Below are positions 25,852-35,205 of a stretch of 64,000 bases of DNA, piece by piece. Position 1 is the stretch's first letter, and the number at the start of each line of letters is the position of its first letter. This stretch comes from Bacteroidota bacterium (GTDB lineage Bacteria > Bacteroidota > Bacteroidia > Bacteroidales > JAAUTT01): the NCBI GenBank assembly GCA_023429135.1, contig JAEYWD010000124.1, positions 214,795 to 278,794 on the forward strand, given 5' to 3'. The notes beneath the pieces were generated by a model. It made no database searches. It was not told where the DNA came from and worked only from the letters and a program-made list of their open reading frames with translations. Both the position numbers and the translations under genes were made by a program.

Positions 25852-25888
25852 TTACACATTTTTACACAATTTTACACCATAATTACAC
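25852..25888. promoter_or_regulatory. Four phased TTACAC direct repeats, regulator-site candidate
   Basis: TTACAC occurs at 25852, 25862, 25872 and 25883, that is at 10, 10 and 11 base spacing, one helical turn each. This places all copies on one DNA face, as expected for AraC-type regulators such as the HTCS output domain encoded just upstream. The site is about 240 bases before the GH51 start. Confidence 0.45.
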
Positions 25889-26129
25889 AATTCTCCACCT
25901 TCTTTTTCTTCTCTCCAGATACTTTTACACTCGTTGGACACTCAAAAATAATCCGGCAATTAATAGCTACTAATTTTAAACTAATTTGAAAACTACCATG
26001 AGCACAAATCATTTTTTAAGAGCAGATTAATCAGATTTCTATATCAAAAAGCCTGAGGGCTCAAGATAACACGAGACTTTTGTTGGGGTATAATTCTAAA
26101 ACTTAGCATATCAATAATTAAATGATCAT

Positions 26130-28103
26130 ATGGTAAATAAATTCTTATTCAGTGTAAGTGTTGCCTTGTTTCTGATCGCAGGAACCATTACGGCACAAAA
26201 AAGTTCTCCCATTGTGGTGAACGCCGATAAACCGCTGGCAGCTATTCAACCGACTATGTATGGTATTTTCTTCGAAGATATAAATATGGCCGCCGATGGA
26301 GGGATATATGCCGAGCTTGTTAAAAACCGCTCATTCGAATTTTTCCAACCGCTAATGGGATGGAAAACAAACTCCAAAGACTCGTCGGGGTTTTTATTGA
26401 TTACAAATCGCAACGAGTCCAAGCCAAATAATCCGCGTTTTGCTCATATCACATTCGATAACCGGAGGGGCGACTTTGGATTAACCAACTCCGGTTTTAA
26501 AGGAATGGGGATAAAAAAGGACATGGATTATAATTTCTCCATTATGACCAATCAAAAAGTTGGGAATGTAAAACTTAAAATTGAATTGGTAGCCTCCGAT
26601 GGAAAGGTTGCCGGAAGTACAGAGCTCACTCCTGCTGATGGAGAATGGGTTATTTCGAAGGCTACTCTCCGGTCGGCTGTTACCGATCCAAAGGCCAGTT
26701 TAAATGTTTGGTTTATTGGAGCCGGATCGATTGATATCGATATGGTTTCTCTTTTTCCGAACGACACATGGAAGAACCGCCCAGGCGGATTGCGTGCCGA
26801 TTTAGTGCAGCTCCTCGCCGATATGAAACCTGGTTTTCTCCGTTTCCCCGGAGGTTGTATTGTAGAAGGCCGAGAACTTGCTACCCGCTACCAATGGAAA
26901 AAAACCGTTGGTAAAGTTGAAGACCGTGAGTTAATTGTGAATCGCTGGAATACTGAGTTTGCACACCGTCCTGCTCCCGACTATTTCCAGACCTTTGGTC
27001 TTGGCTTTTTTGAATACTTTCAACTAGCAGAAGACCTGGGCGCAGAGCCTCTGCCAATCCTTAGTTGTGGTATGGCGTGCCAGTTCAATACAGCCGAAGT
27101 TGTACCGATGAATCAGTTGGATCCGTATATTCAGGATGCACTCGATTTAATAGAATTTGCCAATGGTCCGGTTACCTCAGCCTGGGGAAAACTCAGGGCC
27201 GATATGGGGCATCCACAGCCATTCAATTTAAAAATGATTGGAATTGGTAACGAACAATGGGGTTCACAATATTTCGAACGTTATGTGGCCTTTCAAAACG
27301 CTTTAAAGGCTAAGTATCCCAATATTATTCTGGTTTCGGGAACTGGTCCCTCGCCCGATGGAGCCGACTTTGACTACGCAGTGAAAGAATTAAGAAAATT
27401 AAAAGCCGAAATAGTTGACGAGCACTATTACCGTACCCCTGAGTGGTTCTTCCAGAATGCTACCCGTTACGACAATTACGACCGTAACAGCTATAAAATA
27501 TTTGCCGGCGAATATGCAGCACAGAGTGTGGCTACCGTAAGTCCGCTCAATAAGAACAACTGGAATACAGCCCTTTCAGAAGCTGCATTTATGACTGGCC
27601 TTGAGCGTAATGCCGATGTGGTTTATATGACCTCGTACGCACCCCTGTTTGCCCACGCCGAAGGCTGGCAATGGACACCCGACCTCATCTGGTTCGATAA
27701 TCTCGCATCGTATGGAACCCCTAACTACTATGTTCAGAAATTATATTCGACCAACAGAGGTACTAACACTTTATCCATACTGCAAAACAATAAAGCATTA
27801 ACCGGGCAAAACGGGGTATATGCATCGGCAGCCTTCGATAAAGCAACCAGTGAAATTATTCTCAAAATTGTAAATGCATCCGATAAGGCAGTAATCGAAT
27901 CACTCGAAATCCAATCGGCCAGACGACTTGCACCTGCTGGTAAAATGACGGTTCTTGCAAGTAAGAATCCGGATGAGATGAATTCAATAGAAAAGCCCCA
28001 AAATGTGGCACCTCAGGAAAAGCCGCTCAACATTAAGGGTAAAAAACTGGATCTGAATCTCGATCCGCTTTCATTCACTGTAATACGCCTTAAAACAATG
28101 TAA
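26130..28103 (+). CDS. GH51 alpha-L-arabinofuranosidase, secreted
   Basis: This 657-residue protein has a signal peptide (FLFSVSVALFLIAGTITAQ). The GH51 signature is clear. YGIFFEDINMAADGGIYAEL opens the domain, a carbohydrate-binding-like insert spans ~70-215, and FLRFPGGCIVEG starts the TIM barrel. The acid/base is E375 in GIGNEQWG and the nucleophile is E461 in FAGEYAAQS, with the conserved DEHYY between them. A C-terminal beta-sandwich (~545-657) closes it. GH51 enzymes remove terminal alpha-L-arabinofuranose from arabinan, arabinoxylan and their oligosaccharides by a retaining mechanism. Its place at the head of the locus, before the transport pair and two arabinanases, supports arabinan as the target. 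Confidence 0.93.
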   Translation: MVNKFLFSVSVALFLIAGTITAQKSSPIVVNADKPLAAIQPTMYGIFFEDINMAADGGIYAELVKNRSFEFFQPLMGWKTNSKDSSGFLLITNRNESKPNNPRFAHITFDNRRGDFGLTNSGFKGMGIKKDMDYNFSIMTNQKVGNVKLKIELVASDGKVAGSTELTPADGEWVISKATLRSAVTDPKASLNVWFIGAGSIDIDMVSLFPNDTWKNRPGGLRADLVQLLADMKPGFLRFPGGCIVEGRELATRYQWKKTVGKVEDRELIVNRWNTEFAHRPAPDYFQTFGLGFFEYFQLAEDLGAEPLPILSCGMACQFNTAEVVPMNQLDPYIQDALDLIEFANGPVTSAWGKLRADMGHPQPFNLKMIGIGNEQWGSQYFERYVAFQNALKAKYPNIILVSGTGPSPDGADFDYAVKELRKLKAEIVDEHYYRTPEWFFQNATRYDNYDRNSYKIFAGEYAAQSVATVSPLNKNNWNTALSEAAFMTGLERNADVVYMTSYAPLFAHAEGWQWTPDLIWFDNLASYGTPNYYVQKLYSTNRGTNTLSILQNNKALTGQNGVYASAAFDKATSEIILKIVNASDKAVIESLEIQSARRLAPAGKMTVLASKNPDEMNSIEKPQNVAPQEKPLNIKGKKLDLNLDPLSFTVIRLKTM

Positions 28104-28178
28104 AAAAAACTCTCATATTCATACACTAACTATTAATGAACAAATTAAAATTTATGAAAACAACTAAACTGATGATTT

Positions 28179-29906
28179 ATGAAAACAAGTAAATTAATAA
28201 GGAGCGCTTTGTACGCAGCAGTTCTGGCAGTATTTGCCTTAATTGGGTGCGAGGAGTTGGATATTTATTCAATAGATTCGCCCTCAGACCTGCAAAGGAG
28301 AATAGACTCCATTGCGGCTGCGAAACCCAATACCGGAGACACTACTTACCTCACCATTACTACAGCCATTGTTGGAGCAGAAGATAACAGTGCCGGTTGG
28401 TGGTCAGCTTTTTCCGATTATTTCAAGATCCCGGCAAACAAGCTTTTACATCTTGAGTTTATTAATTACGGTACCGGGGTTAACAACTGGAACAACTGGA
28501 ATCTTGCTGTAACTAATGAAATAGCGGACAGAGCTGCTGCCGATTATAAAGAATATTTTGTTCTCCGCTCCGATGCATATGGCTGGGGTGGTAAAATGGC
28601 AAATGTTGATCCTAAATATACTTTCGATCTCAAGATGATCACCAAGGACTACGCCGACACTGACGGTAATGGCGATATCTGGAATGACTTTCGCACGAGT
28701 ATGAATGGCGCTAAAGTTACTCTTGAGGTTGACCACTCTGCTACTGGCAATGTATTTGTAAAAGCCACTGCTGTTGGAACAAATGGGACAACACTGGTAC
28801 AAACATATCAACAACCAGTTTCGGCTACTTCCGATATAGTAGCATTCTTAATTGGCGATGGAAGCCATTTCCTGATGAAAAAAGCCTACCTTATTCCTTC
28901 GAAGGTTACTGTTGTAAAAGATGTTAATCCGGTTTCAATCGCTGTTCAGGGAGCTCCTGATTTTGTTGAATTAGGCAACAAAAACTTCTGGGGTGATGCA
29001 AAAGCAACTGTTACTTTCGCTGATGGGTCTTCTGCACAAGTTGATTCTGCAGATCTGTCATTCAATGTTGTTCCTGATATGACTACTCTCGGAAAAAAGA
29101 CCGTTGTTGTAGCTTACAGTAAAACCAAGCAGGGAGCATATGGCAAAGCTGTATCTACCTTCTACAACTTAGAAGTAACTAATCCTGTTTCGAGTATGGA
29201 GGTTACTACAATGCCAACAATAACCAAATACTATTTTTATAACACCGACCCCATTATATTCAACACCAAAGGTATTGTGGTTACAGCCACATATTCGGAT
29301 GGTACAAAAGGTGTCTTACCAAATGAAACGCTGAAGTTTGGCAAAATTCCGGCTGCCGAAGGTGCTCAGGCAGTTACAATTACTTATGTTGGAGCAACAA
29401 GAACAGTAAATACAACTTGTCCGGTAACACTTGTAAAAGGTATCAGTCAGGTGGGTAAAACAGATTTCTCTACCGCATGGTGGACAGCATTCTCCGATGA
29501 CTATGCAGTTCCTACAGGTACAAGTAAGACAATTACAATGTACTGCTACTCGAACAATGTTAATAACTGGCACAGTCCGTGTACAATTCTTCGCAAGGCC
29601 GATAAGACCGAATATGCCGTAGTTCGTATGGACAACTTTGGATGGAGTCCTGCAGGTACAACTAATTATAGCGTAGCTACCAAAACATCCGACTGGAATT
29701 GGGATACATTCACATCAAACATAAGTGGTTCTAAGGTGGTAATCACAGTAACTAATAATGGAGATAATACTGCCGATATACTTTACACAGTGACTTACGC
29801 CAGCGGTGAAACGCATTTCCAGAAGTATGCCGGTATAACCATTGACAGTTCTGATTTGAGTTGTGCACTTGTAACAGAGGGGTCATATCTGGTAATTACT
29901 CAATAA
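28179..29906 (+). CDS. Surface lipoprotein with duplicated Trp-rich domain around two Ig-like domains
   Basis: This 575-residue protein has a lipoprotein leader (AVFALIGCEE, Cys24). Residues ~57-245 form a domain beginning VGAEDNSAGWWSAFSDYF, with a NNWNNWN patch and a YFVLRSDAYGWG strand. Residues ~250-335 and ~340-430 are Ig-like folds of the bacterial Ig type. Residues ~430-575 repeat the first domain: VGKTDFSTAWWTAFSDDY, VNNWHSP, YAVVRMDNFGWS. The A-Ig-Ig-A layout and the conserved aromatic residues suggest a surface glycan-binding protein. I do not recognise the repeated domain as a named family. It lies directly before SusC rather than after SusD, where such proteins more often sit. Confidence 0.7.
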   Translation: MKTSKLIRSALYAAVLAVFALIGCEELDIYSIDSPSDLQRRIDSIAAAKPNTGDTTYLTITTAIVGAEDNSAGWWSAFSDYFKIPANKLLHLEFINYGTGVNNWNNWNLAVTNEIADRAAADYKEYFVLRSDAYGWGGKMANVDPKYTFDLKMITKDYADTDGNGDIWNDFRTSMNGAKVTLEVDHSATGNVFVKATAVGTNGTTLVQTYQQPVSATSDIVAFLIGDGSHFLMKKAYLIPSKVTVVKDVNPVSIAVQGAPDFVELGNKNFWGDAKATVTFADGSSAQVDSADLSFNVVPDMTTLGKKTVVVAYSKTKQGAYGKAVSTFYNLEVTNPVSSMEVTTMPTITKYYFYNTDPIIFNTKGIVVTATYSDGTKGVLPNETLKFGKIPAAEGAQAVTITYVGATRTVNTTCPVTLVKGISQVGKTDFSTAWWTAFSDDYAVPTGTSKTITMYCYSNNVNNWHSPCTILRKADKTEYAVVRMDNFGWSPAGTTNYSVATKTSDWNWDTFTSNISGSKVVITVTNNGDNTADILYTVTYASGETHFQKYAGITIDSSDLSCALVTEGSYLVITQ

Positions 29907-29932
29907 TAGTACGATAAAAATATTAAATATGA

Positions 29933-29968
29933 AACCCGCATGCTTTCGTGCAACACAGCATGTGGGTT
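29933..29968 (+). promoter_or_regulatory. Hairpin in the leader between the lipoprotein gene and susC-like gene
   Basis: Arms AACCCGCATGCT and AGCATGTGGGTT pair over 12 bases with one G-T, around a 12-base loop. There is no T-run after it, so it is not a standard terminator. It could set the relative expression of the upstream lipoprotein and the SusC-like gene by blocking or stabilising the transcript. Confidence 0.5.
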
Positions 29969-30001
29969 CCATCTGACCTTTAACATTAAAAATATAAACA
30001 G

Positions 30002-33000
30002 ATGAAATATATATATTTAATCCTGTTGGGATTGCTGGCGCTCGCACCGGCATCATATGCAGAAGGCAACGGTAGTACCGACCCAATGTCAAGCACTCAG
30101 CAAGGCAATATTACAGTAAAAGGCAAAGTGGTTGATGAAAAAGGAGAACCGCTTCCGGGAGCAACAATACAGCAAAAAGGTACAACTACGGGTGCAGTTA
30201 CCGACATTGACGGGAACTTCTCTATTTCTGTTTCTTCGGATGCTACGCTGGTAATATCTTTTTTAGGATATCAAAGCCTTGAAGTAGTTGTTGCAGGAAA
30301 AACTGATCTTGGTAACATCACCCTGGTTTGGGATGTAAAGGAACTCGAACAGGTGGTGGTAATTGGTTACGGTACACAACGTAAGGTCGACCTCACTGGT
30401 TCGGTTGCTATTGTGAACACCGAAGAGATGAAAAAAGTATCGCACTCCAACATTTCCACAATGCTCGAAGGAAGGGTAGCTGGTGTTCAGATTACTTCCG
30501 ACGGTCAACCGGGCGCCGATCCTACAGTGCGCATCCGCGGTATTGGTTCGTTCGGTAGCACCGCCCCTCTCTATGTAATCGATGGAGTGCCCATGGGAAC
30601 TACCATACGCGATTTCTCGCCTAACGATATTGAAACCCTTCAGGTACTTAAGGACGCTTCTGCTGCTGCAATCTATGGTTCGCGTGCAGCCAACGGTGTG
30701 GTTATCATTACCACAAAGCAGGGTAAGAAAAACCAGGCTATGAAGATAAACTACAGCGGCTATTACGGGTTCGACCAGGTGGAGAAAGATGTTTACGATG
30801 TTATGGACTCTTACCAATATGGTAAATACGTCACCATGGCATATAAAAACAGTGGTATGGATGTTCCTGGAGGATACAATCCTTCAAATGCAAAATATTT
30901 GTATAATGCCGACGGTACACCCAAAGTGGACACAAACTGGTTCGATGAAGCCTTCAAAACAGGTATCCGTCAGAATCATAACATCAACATGTCGGGTGGT
31001 GGTACTAACAACACCTACAACATAGGCCTCGACTACTATAGCCAGAATGGTACCATGGTGGGAGCCGGTCCTAACTTCGACCGTTACACTGCCCGTATCA
31101 ACAATACCATGGATGTTAAGTTTATCAAATTCAAAACCAGCCTGGTATATAGCTACAGCGATCAGGACAATATGGCACTCAGTAATGCCAATGAGTATGT
31201 ACAGGGATTATATGGTGCTCAATATCCTGTAATGGCTTCAGCTCTGCTTATTCCTCCAACTATCAGGGCATACGATGAATCGACCTGGGTGCTCGATGAC
31301 AAAATTCCTGCTGCAACGGAATACAACTACGACTCTTATGGTTACGGTACTTACTACGACGATGTTCATGGCGACTTGCGCGTAACAAACCTTTTGCTTA
31401 CCAATAGTTTACTTAAGAGAAATACAACTGTAAACCGCGTTGTTGCTTCTGGTTCAGCAAATGTTGACCTCATAGGCATGGTTGGCCAAAAGAGCAGCAA
31501 TCACAAGTTTGATTACAACCTTAACCTGTCGTACAGCAGAACCAATGCAAAGGACTTTACATTTGTGCCTGCATTTATACAGAGTACAACCAACTACTTG
31601 TCGAAGAGCAATGAGAATCTGGCTGAAGGCTATCGTAACTTTAGTGATGTACTTATTGAAAACACCATTAATTATGAAGGTAAGATAGGACGTCATAACA
31701 TCAATATGGTAGCCGGACAAACATTTCAGAGGGAGCTTTATCATACACTCACCAGCAAAGGAGTTACAATGCCTGAGCCATACTTCCTGCAAATAAACAA
31801 TGCAGAGGAAACATCGGGAACCAGCTACGAAAGTGAACATGTTCTGGCATCGTACATTGGTCGTATCAATTACAATTTCGATGAGAAATACCTTATTTCG
31901 GCAACAGCACGTCGTGATGGTTCAAGCCGTCTTTCTTCAGATGATCGTTGGGATTGGTTCCCTTCTGTATCAGCAGGTTGGCGTTTGGAACGTGAAAACT
32001 TCTTCCCTGTCTCCAAATCGATTATTGGTCTGCTCAAAATTCGCGGTAGCTATGGTGAACTTGGTAATGAGAACATTGGCGAATACCAGTACATGGATGT
32101 TATGTCGCGAGGAAACTACACCTATAGCTATGGGAATAACAAGGTTACTGGTTCGGCAATATCGAACTATGTAAACACAGCTATCAGATGGGAAAAGAAG
32201 AAAACTATTGACTTTGGTCTCGACCTGGGTATGTTTAGCAATCAGTTTGAATTTACTTTCGACTGGTATAAATCCACATCCGAAGACCTTCTCTATAGTG
32301 TAGCTGTTCCGACCAGTGCCGGCGCTACCAACGGAACAGTAACCATGAACGCAGCCACCATGGAAAACTCAGGTCTTGAATTCCTGCTCGCTTATCACAA
32401 TCATAAAAACGCTGTTAAGTTCGATATTTCCACAAACTTATCTACACTGCAAAATAAGGTAACCAAGTTGGGTGTTTCGGGCGAACCTCGTACCGATGGA
32501 TACACCCGCACAGAGGTAGGTCGCGAAATTGGTGAATTTTATGGTTACGTTTCCGAAGGCATTTTCCAGAAGCAGTCGGATATTGATAACCGTGTAAACG
32601 CAAATGGTATGCATATAAATCAGAACGGAGCGCAACCGGGCGATGTTATCTATGCCGACCTTAACAATGACGGCGAAATTACCAACGCCGACCAGAAATT
32701 TCTGGGTAGCGGTTTAGCAAAGGTTCATTATGGTTTTAATATCAGTGCCGAATGGAAGGGGCTTGATCTGAGTATATCCACTTATGGGGCTGCCGGTTTT
32801 AAAGCTGTTGATTTTGTTGACCTCACATTGCATAGCTCGTATGGAGCACTCAACAAAAGTGTTGACCTGTTGAATGCATGGACTCCTGAGAACACAAATA
32901 CTAACGTGCCTCGCGTGGCTTACAAATCGAACGGTTCAATTACAAACGATATGTTCAGCCAGCGTTTCCTGCAGAATGCATCATATCTGAAAATTGCAAA

Positions 33001-33211
33001 TGTAGAATTGGGCTATAATGTTCCCGATAAATGGTTTGGTGGTTATGTTACCGGTGTGCGGATCTATGCATCGGGTCAAAACCTGGCAACATTATCAAAA
33101 TACAAAGGCTACAACGTAGACTTCGCCGGAGGCACATTTACTCCGGGTTACAACTATGCTTCGTATCCGACACCACGAACCATCATGTTCGGAGTACACT
33201 TCTCATTCTAA
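30002..33211 (+). CDS. SusC-like TonB-dependent outer membrane transporter
   Basis: This 1069-residue protein has a signal peptide (YLILLGLLALAPASYA). Residues ~40-115 are the carboxypeptidase-regulatory-like domain of SusC proteins (VKGKVVDEKGEPLPGATI). A TonB-box-like stretch and the plug follow (EQVVVIGYGTQRKVDLTGSV, IRGIGSFGSTAPLYVIDGVP, ASAAAIYGSRAANGVVIITT). The rest is a 22-strand barrel ending in FGVHFSF with the terminal aromatic. It imports oligosaccharides through the outer membrane using TonB energy and pairs with the SusD-like lipoprotein 22 bases downstream. Neighbouring enzymes suggest arabino-oligosaccharides as cargo. Confidence 0.96.
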   Translation: MKYIYLILLGLLALAPASYAEGNGSTDPMSSTQQGNITVKGKVVDEKGEPLPGATIQQKGTTTGAVTDIDGNFSISVSSDATLVISFLGYQSLEVVVAGKTDLGNITLVWDVKELEQVVVIGYGTQRKVDLTGSVAIVNTEEMKKVSHSNISTMLEGRVAGVQITSDGQPGADPTVRIRGIGSFGSTAPLYVIDGVPMGTTIRDFSPNDIETLQVLKDASAAAIYGSRAANGVVIITTKQGKKNQAMKINYSGYYGFDQVEKDVYDVMDSYQYGKYVTMAYKNSGMDVPGGYNPSNAKYLYNADGTPKVDTNWFDEAFKTGIRQNHNINMSGGGTNNTYNIGLDYYSQNGTMVGAGPNFDRYTARINNTMDVKFIKFKTSLVYSYSDQDNMALSNANEYVQGLYGAQYPVMASALLIPPTIRAYDESTWVLDDKIPAATEYNYDSYGYGTYYDDVHGDLRVTNLLLTNSLLKRNTTVNRVVASGSANVDLIGMVGQKSSNHKFDYNLNLSYSRTNAKDFTFVPAFIQSTTNYLSKSNENLAEGYRNFSDVLIENTINYEGKIGRHNINMVAGQTFQRELYHTLTSKGVTMPEPYFLQINNAEETSGTSYESEHVLASYIGRINYNFDEKYLISATARRDGSSRLSSDDRWDWFPSVSAGWRLERENFFPVSKSIIGLLKIRGSYGELGNENIGEYQYMDVMSRGNYTYSYGNNKVTGSAISNYVNTAIRWEKKKTIDFGLDLGMFSNQFEFTFDWYKSTSEDLLYSVAVPTSAGATNGTVTMNAATMENSGLEFLLAYHNHKNAVKFDISTNLSTLQNKVTKLGVSGEPRTDGYTRTEVGREIGEFYGYVSEGIFQKQSDIDNRVNANGMHINQNGAQPGDVIYADLNNDGEITNADQKFLGSGLAKVHYGFNISAEWKGLDLSISTYGAAGFKAVDFVDLTLHSSYGALNKSVDLLNAWTPENTNTNVPRVAYKSNGSITNDMFSQRFLQNASYLKIANVELGYNVPDKWFGGYVTGVRIYASGQNLATLSKYKGYNVDFAGGTFTPGYNYASYPTPRTIMFGVHFSF

Positions 33212-33233
33212 AATAATTTAAAACAGAGTCAAT

Positions 33234-34988
33234 ATGAAAAGTTTAAATATAATTCTAATAATGTTGGCGCTTATTGGAGGCATGACAGCCTGCAATGACG
33301 AACTCGATGTTCAGAACCCGAACAGTCAGACAACCTACGATTTTGGTAATACTGAGTCTGATCTGAAGGAGGCTGTTATCGCATGCTACAACCGTATACG
33401 TCTCGAAGGTACATTTGCCCGCGTTGGCTACACATTGGATGCTGTACGTGGCGACGAAGTATGGAACTCGTCTCAGCAATGGTATCTGGAGTACGACAAT
33501 CTCAATTCTCCGGGTACTATAGGAATAGGCGACGAATGGCCATGGCGCGACAACTACCATGTTGTAAACCGCACCAACTTTGTATTGTCTAAAGTCGATA
33601 AAGTTAAACTGTCCGAAGAGTCATATAATCAAATTGCCGGACAGGCTCTTTTCCTCAGATCTTTGGCATACTATAATCTGGCAACCTATTACCAGACTGT
33701 TCCTTTGATTACAGATTATGCATCTTATTCGGACATCAACACCATGTATGCGCCTAACAATACCCAGGACGAGGTGTTTGACCAAATAGAAGCCGATCTC
33801 AAGAAAGCTATGGAAATTTTGCCTTCGCGCGATAAAGGTGGCGAATGGGCTAAAGGTCGAGCTACCAGCGGTGCTGCTGCAGGATATCTGGCCCGGGCTT
33901 ATATGTTCCGTCATAAATATACGGAGGCTTATGCTGTGCTGAAAGACATCATCGCTGGCAAGTATGGAACATACAAACTTACAAACGACTATGGCGACAA
34001 TTTCAGAGAAGGTGCCGCATATGAAAATAACTCAGAGAGCCTCTTCGAAGTTCAGTTTCTGGACTTCGGCACAGGTGGCACCGACGAAGAGTGGACTCCG
34101 GTTAACATAAGCTCACAGGCAACTCAGGGTCATGCGGTCGAAAGTAACTATGCTTCACAGCAAATGGGCAGCTGGGGCGACCTTGCCGGTTCACCATGGT
34201 TATATAACCTGTTCAAAAAAGAGAACAGTACCGATGGCCGTCTCGATCCTCGTTTATACTGGACATTGGTTACTTACGAAAACGAATATAGCTCCTACAC
34301 CGGTTTGAAAACAGCAGCATATCCTGATGGAGATCCACGTCGTAACACTATTTATCAGAAGGATATAACTGCAACTCCGCTGTCGAACAGCGCTCAGGGC
34401 GGTATCTCCATAGCCAAGTTTACCAATGCCCGAAATAATATTTACAGTTCTATTACTAACGGATTACACTGTGGAGTTAACCTGCGACTGATGCGTTACA
34501 GCGATGTTTTATTGCGTGCAGCAGAATGCGAAAACGAAATCAATGGTCCAACCCAAACAGCTATCGATTATATTAACATCGTACGCAGGCGTGTTGCTCT
34601 TAAAGATCTGAAGCTTTCCGACTTTCCGACGGCGAATGCTCTTTTCGAGCAGATAGCAAATGTTGAGCGTCCAAAAGAGTTCGGTTGCGAAAACGGTCGT
34701 GGTATCGACTTACTCCGTTGGGGATTTTTCTACGATGCAGGTCGTCTGAATCAGTTGGTTGAGCACGGTTATTACAAGCTCGATGGCAAAGCTTCAACTG
34801 AAGAGCTTACTGCTGAAACAGCTACAAGTTCATCTTTCAAATATTATTATAAGGGACATGAATATTTCCCCATATTCCAATCAACGCTTAATGCCAACCC
34901 TAAGCTTACAGGGAACTCGGCAAACAAGAATGAAGACAATGGGCCTGCCTTCAAAGCTAAATGGGCTGTTCGTCCGGTTGTAAAGTAG
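33234..34988 (+). CDS. SusD/RagB-like surface glycan-binding lipoprotein
   Basis: This 584-residue protein has a lipoprotein leader (LIGGMTACNDE, Cys20). The N-terminal TPR-rich helical part contains AGQALFLRSLAYYNLATYY and AAGYLARAYMFRHKYTEAY. The C-terminal part has LMRYSDVLLRAAECENE and a DLLRWGFFYDAGRL-type helix, both typical of RagB/SusD. SusD proteins form a lid on the SusC barrel and bind the glycan at the cell surface. It is cotranscribed with the SusC-like gene (22-base gap). A strong hairpin lies 70 bases after its stop, which may separate it from the GH43 gene. Confidence 0.95.
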   Translation: MKSLNIILIMLALIGGMTACNDELDVQNPNSQTTYDFGNTESDLKEAVIACYNRIRLEGTFARVGYTLDAVRGDEVWNSSQQWYLEYDNLNSPGTIGIGDEWPWRDNYHVVNRTNFVLSKVDKVKLSEESYNQIAGQALFLRSLAYYNLATYYQTVPLITDYASYSDINTMYAPNNTQDEVFDQIEADLKKAMEILPSRDKGGEWAKGRATSGAAAGYLARAYMFRHKYTEAYAVLKDIIAGKYGTYKLTNDYGDNFREGAAYENNSESLFEVQFLDFGTGGTDEEWTPVNISSQATQGHAVESNYASQQMGSWGDLAGSPWLYNLFKKENSTDGRLDPRLYWTLVTYENEYSSYTGLKTAAYPDGDPRRNTIYQKDITATPLSNSAQGGISIAKFTNARNNIYSSITNGLHCGVNLRLMRYSDVLLRAAECENEINGPTQTAIDYINIVRRRVALKDLKLSDFPTANALFEQIANVERPKEFGCENGRGIDLLRWGFFYDAGRLNQLVEHGYYKLDGKASTEELTAETATSSSFKYYYKGHEYFPIFQSTLNANPKLTGNSANKNEDNGPAFKAKWAVRPVVK

Positions 34989-35059
34989 GAATCGTTCTTT
35001 TAAACGAGGTTGTGCGAAAAGTTTTTTTCATGAATCGCACGTTCTAAAATGAGTGATTT

Positions 35060-35092
35060 AAACCTTTCAGGTTTTTAAAACCTGAAAGGTTT
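35060..35092. terminator. 16-base perfect inverted repeat after the susD-like gene
   Basis: Arms AAACCTTTCAGGTTTT and AAAACCTGAAAGGTTT are perfectly complementary around one base. Each arm ends in a T-run or A-run, so a hairpin followed by T could form on either strand, though the loop must open several A-T pairs. It may be a terminator or processing site between the import genes and the arabinanase genes. Similar AACCTTTCAGG elements are common intergenic hairpins in this phylum. Confidence 0.5.
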
Positions 35093-35205
35093 CGATTATT
35101 AAGACAGCTTCTGTTTTCTAATTAATTTGTTAGTTTATCGGCACCAGGCTTTAGGAAGTCAGCCAAAACCTGAGTAGGTAAGTTTTTTAATAAACCATTT
35201 TAGAC

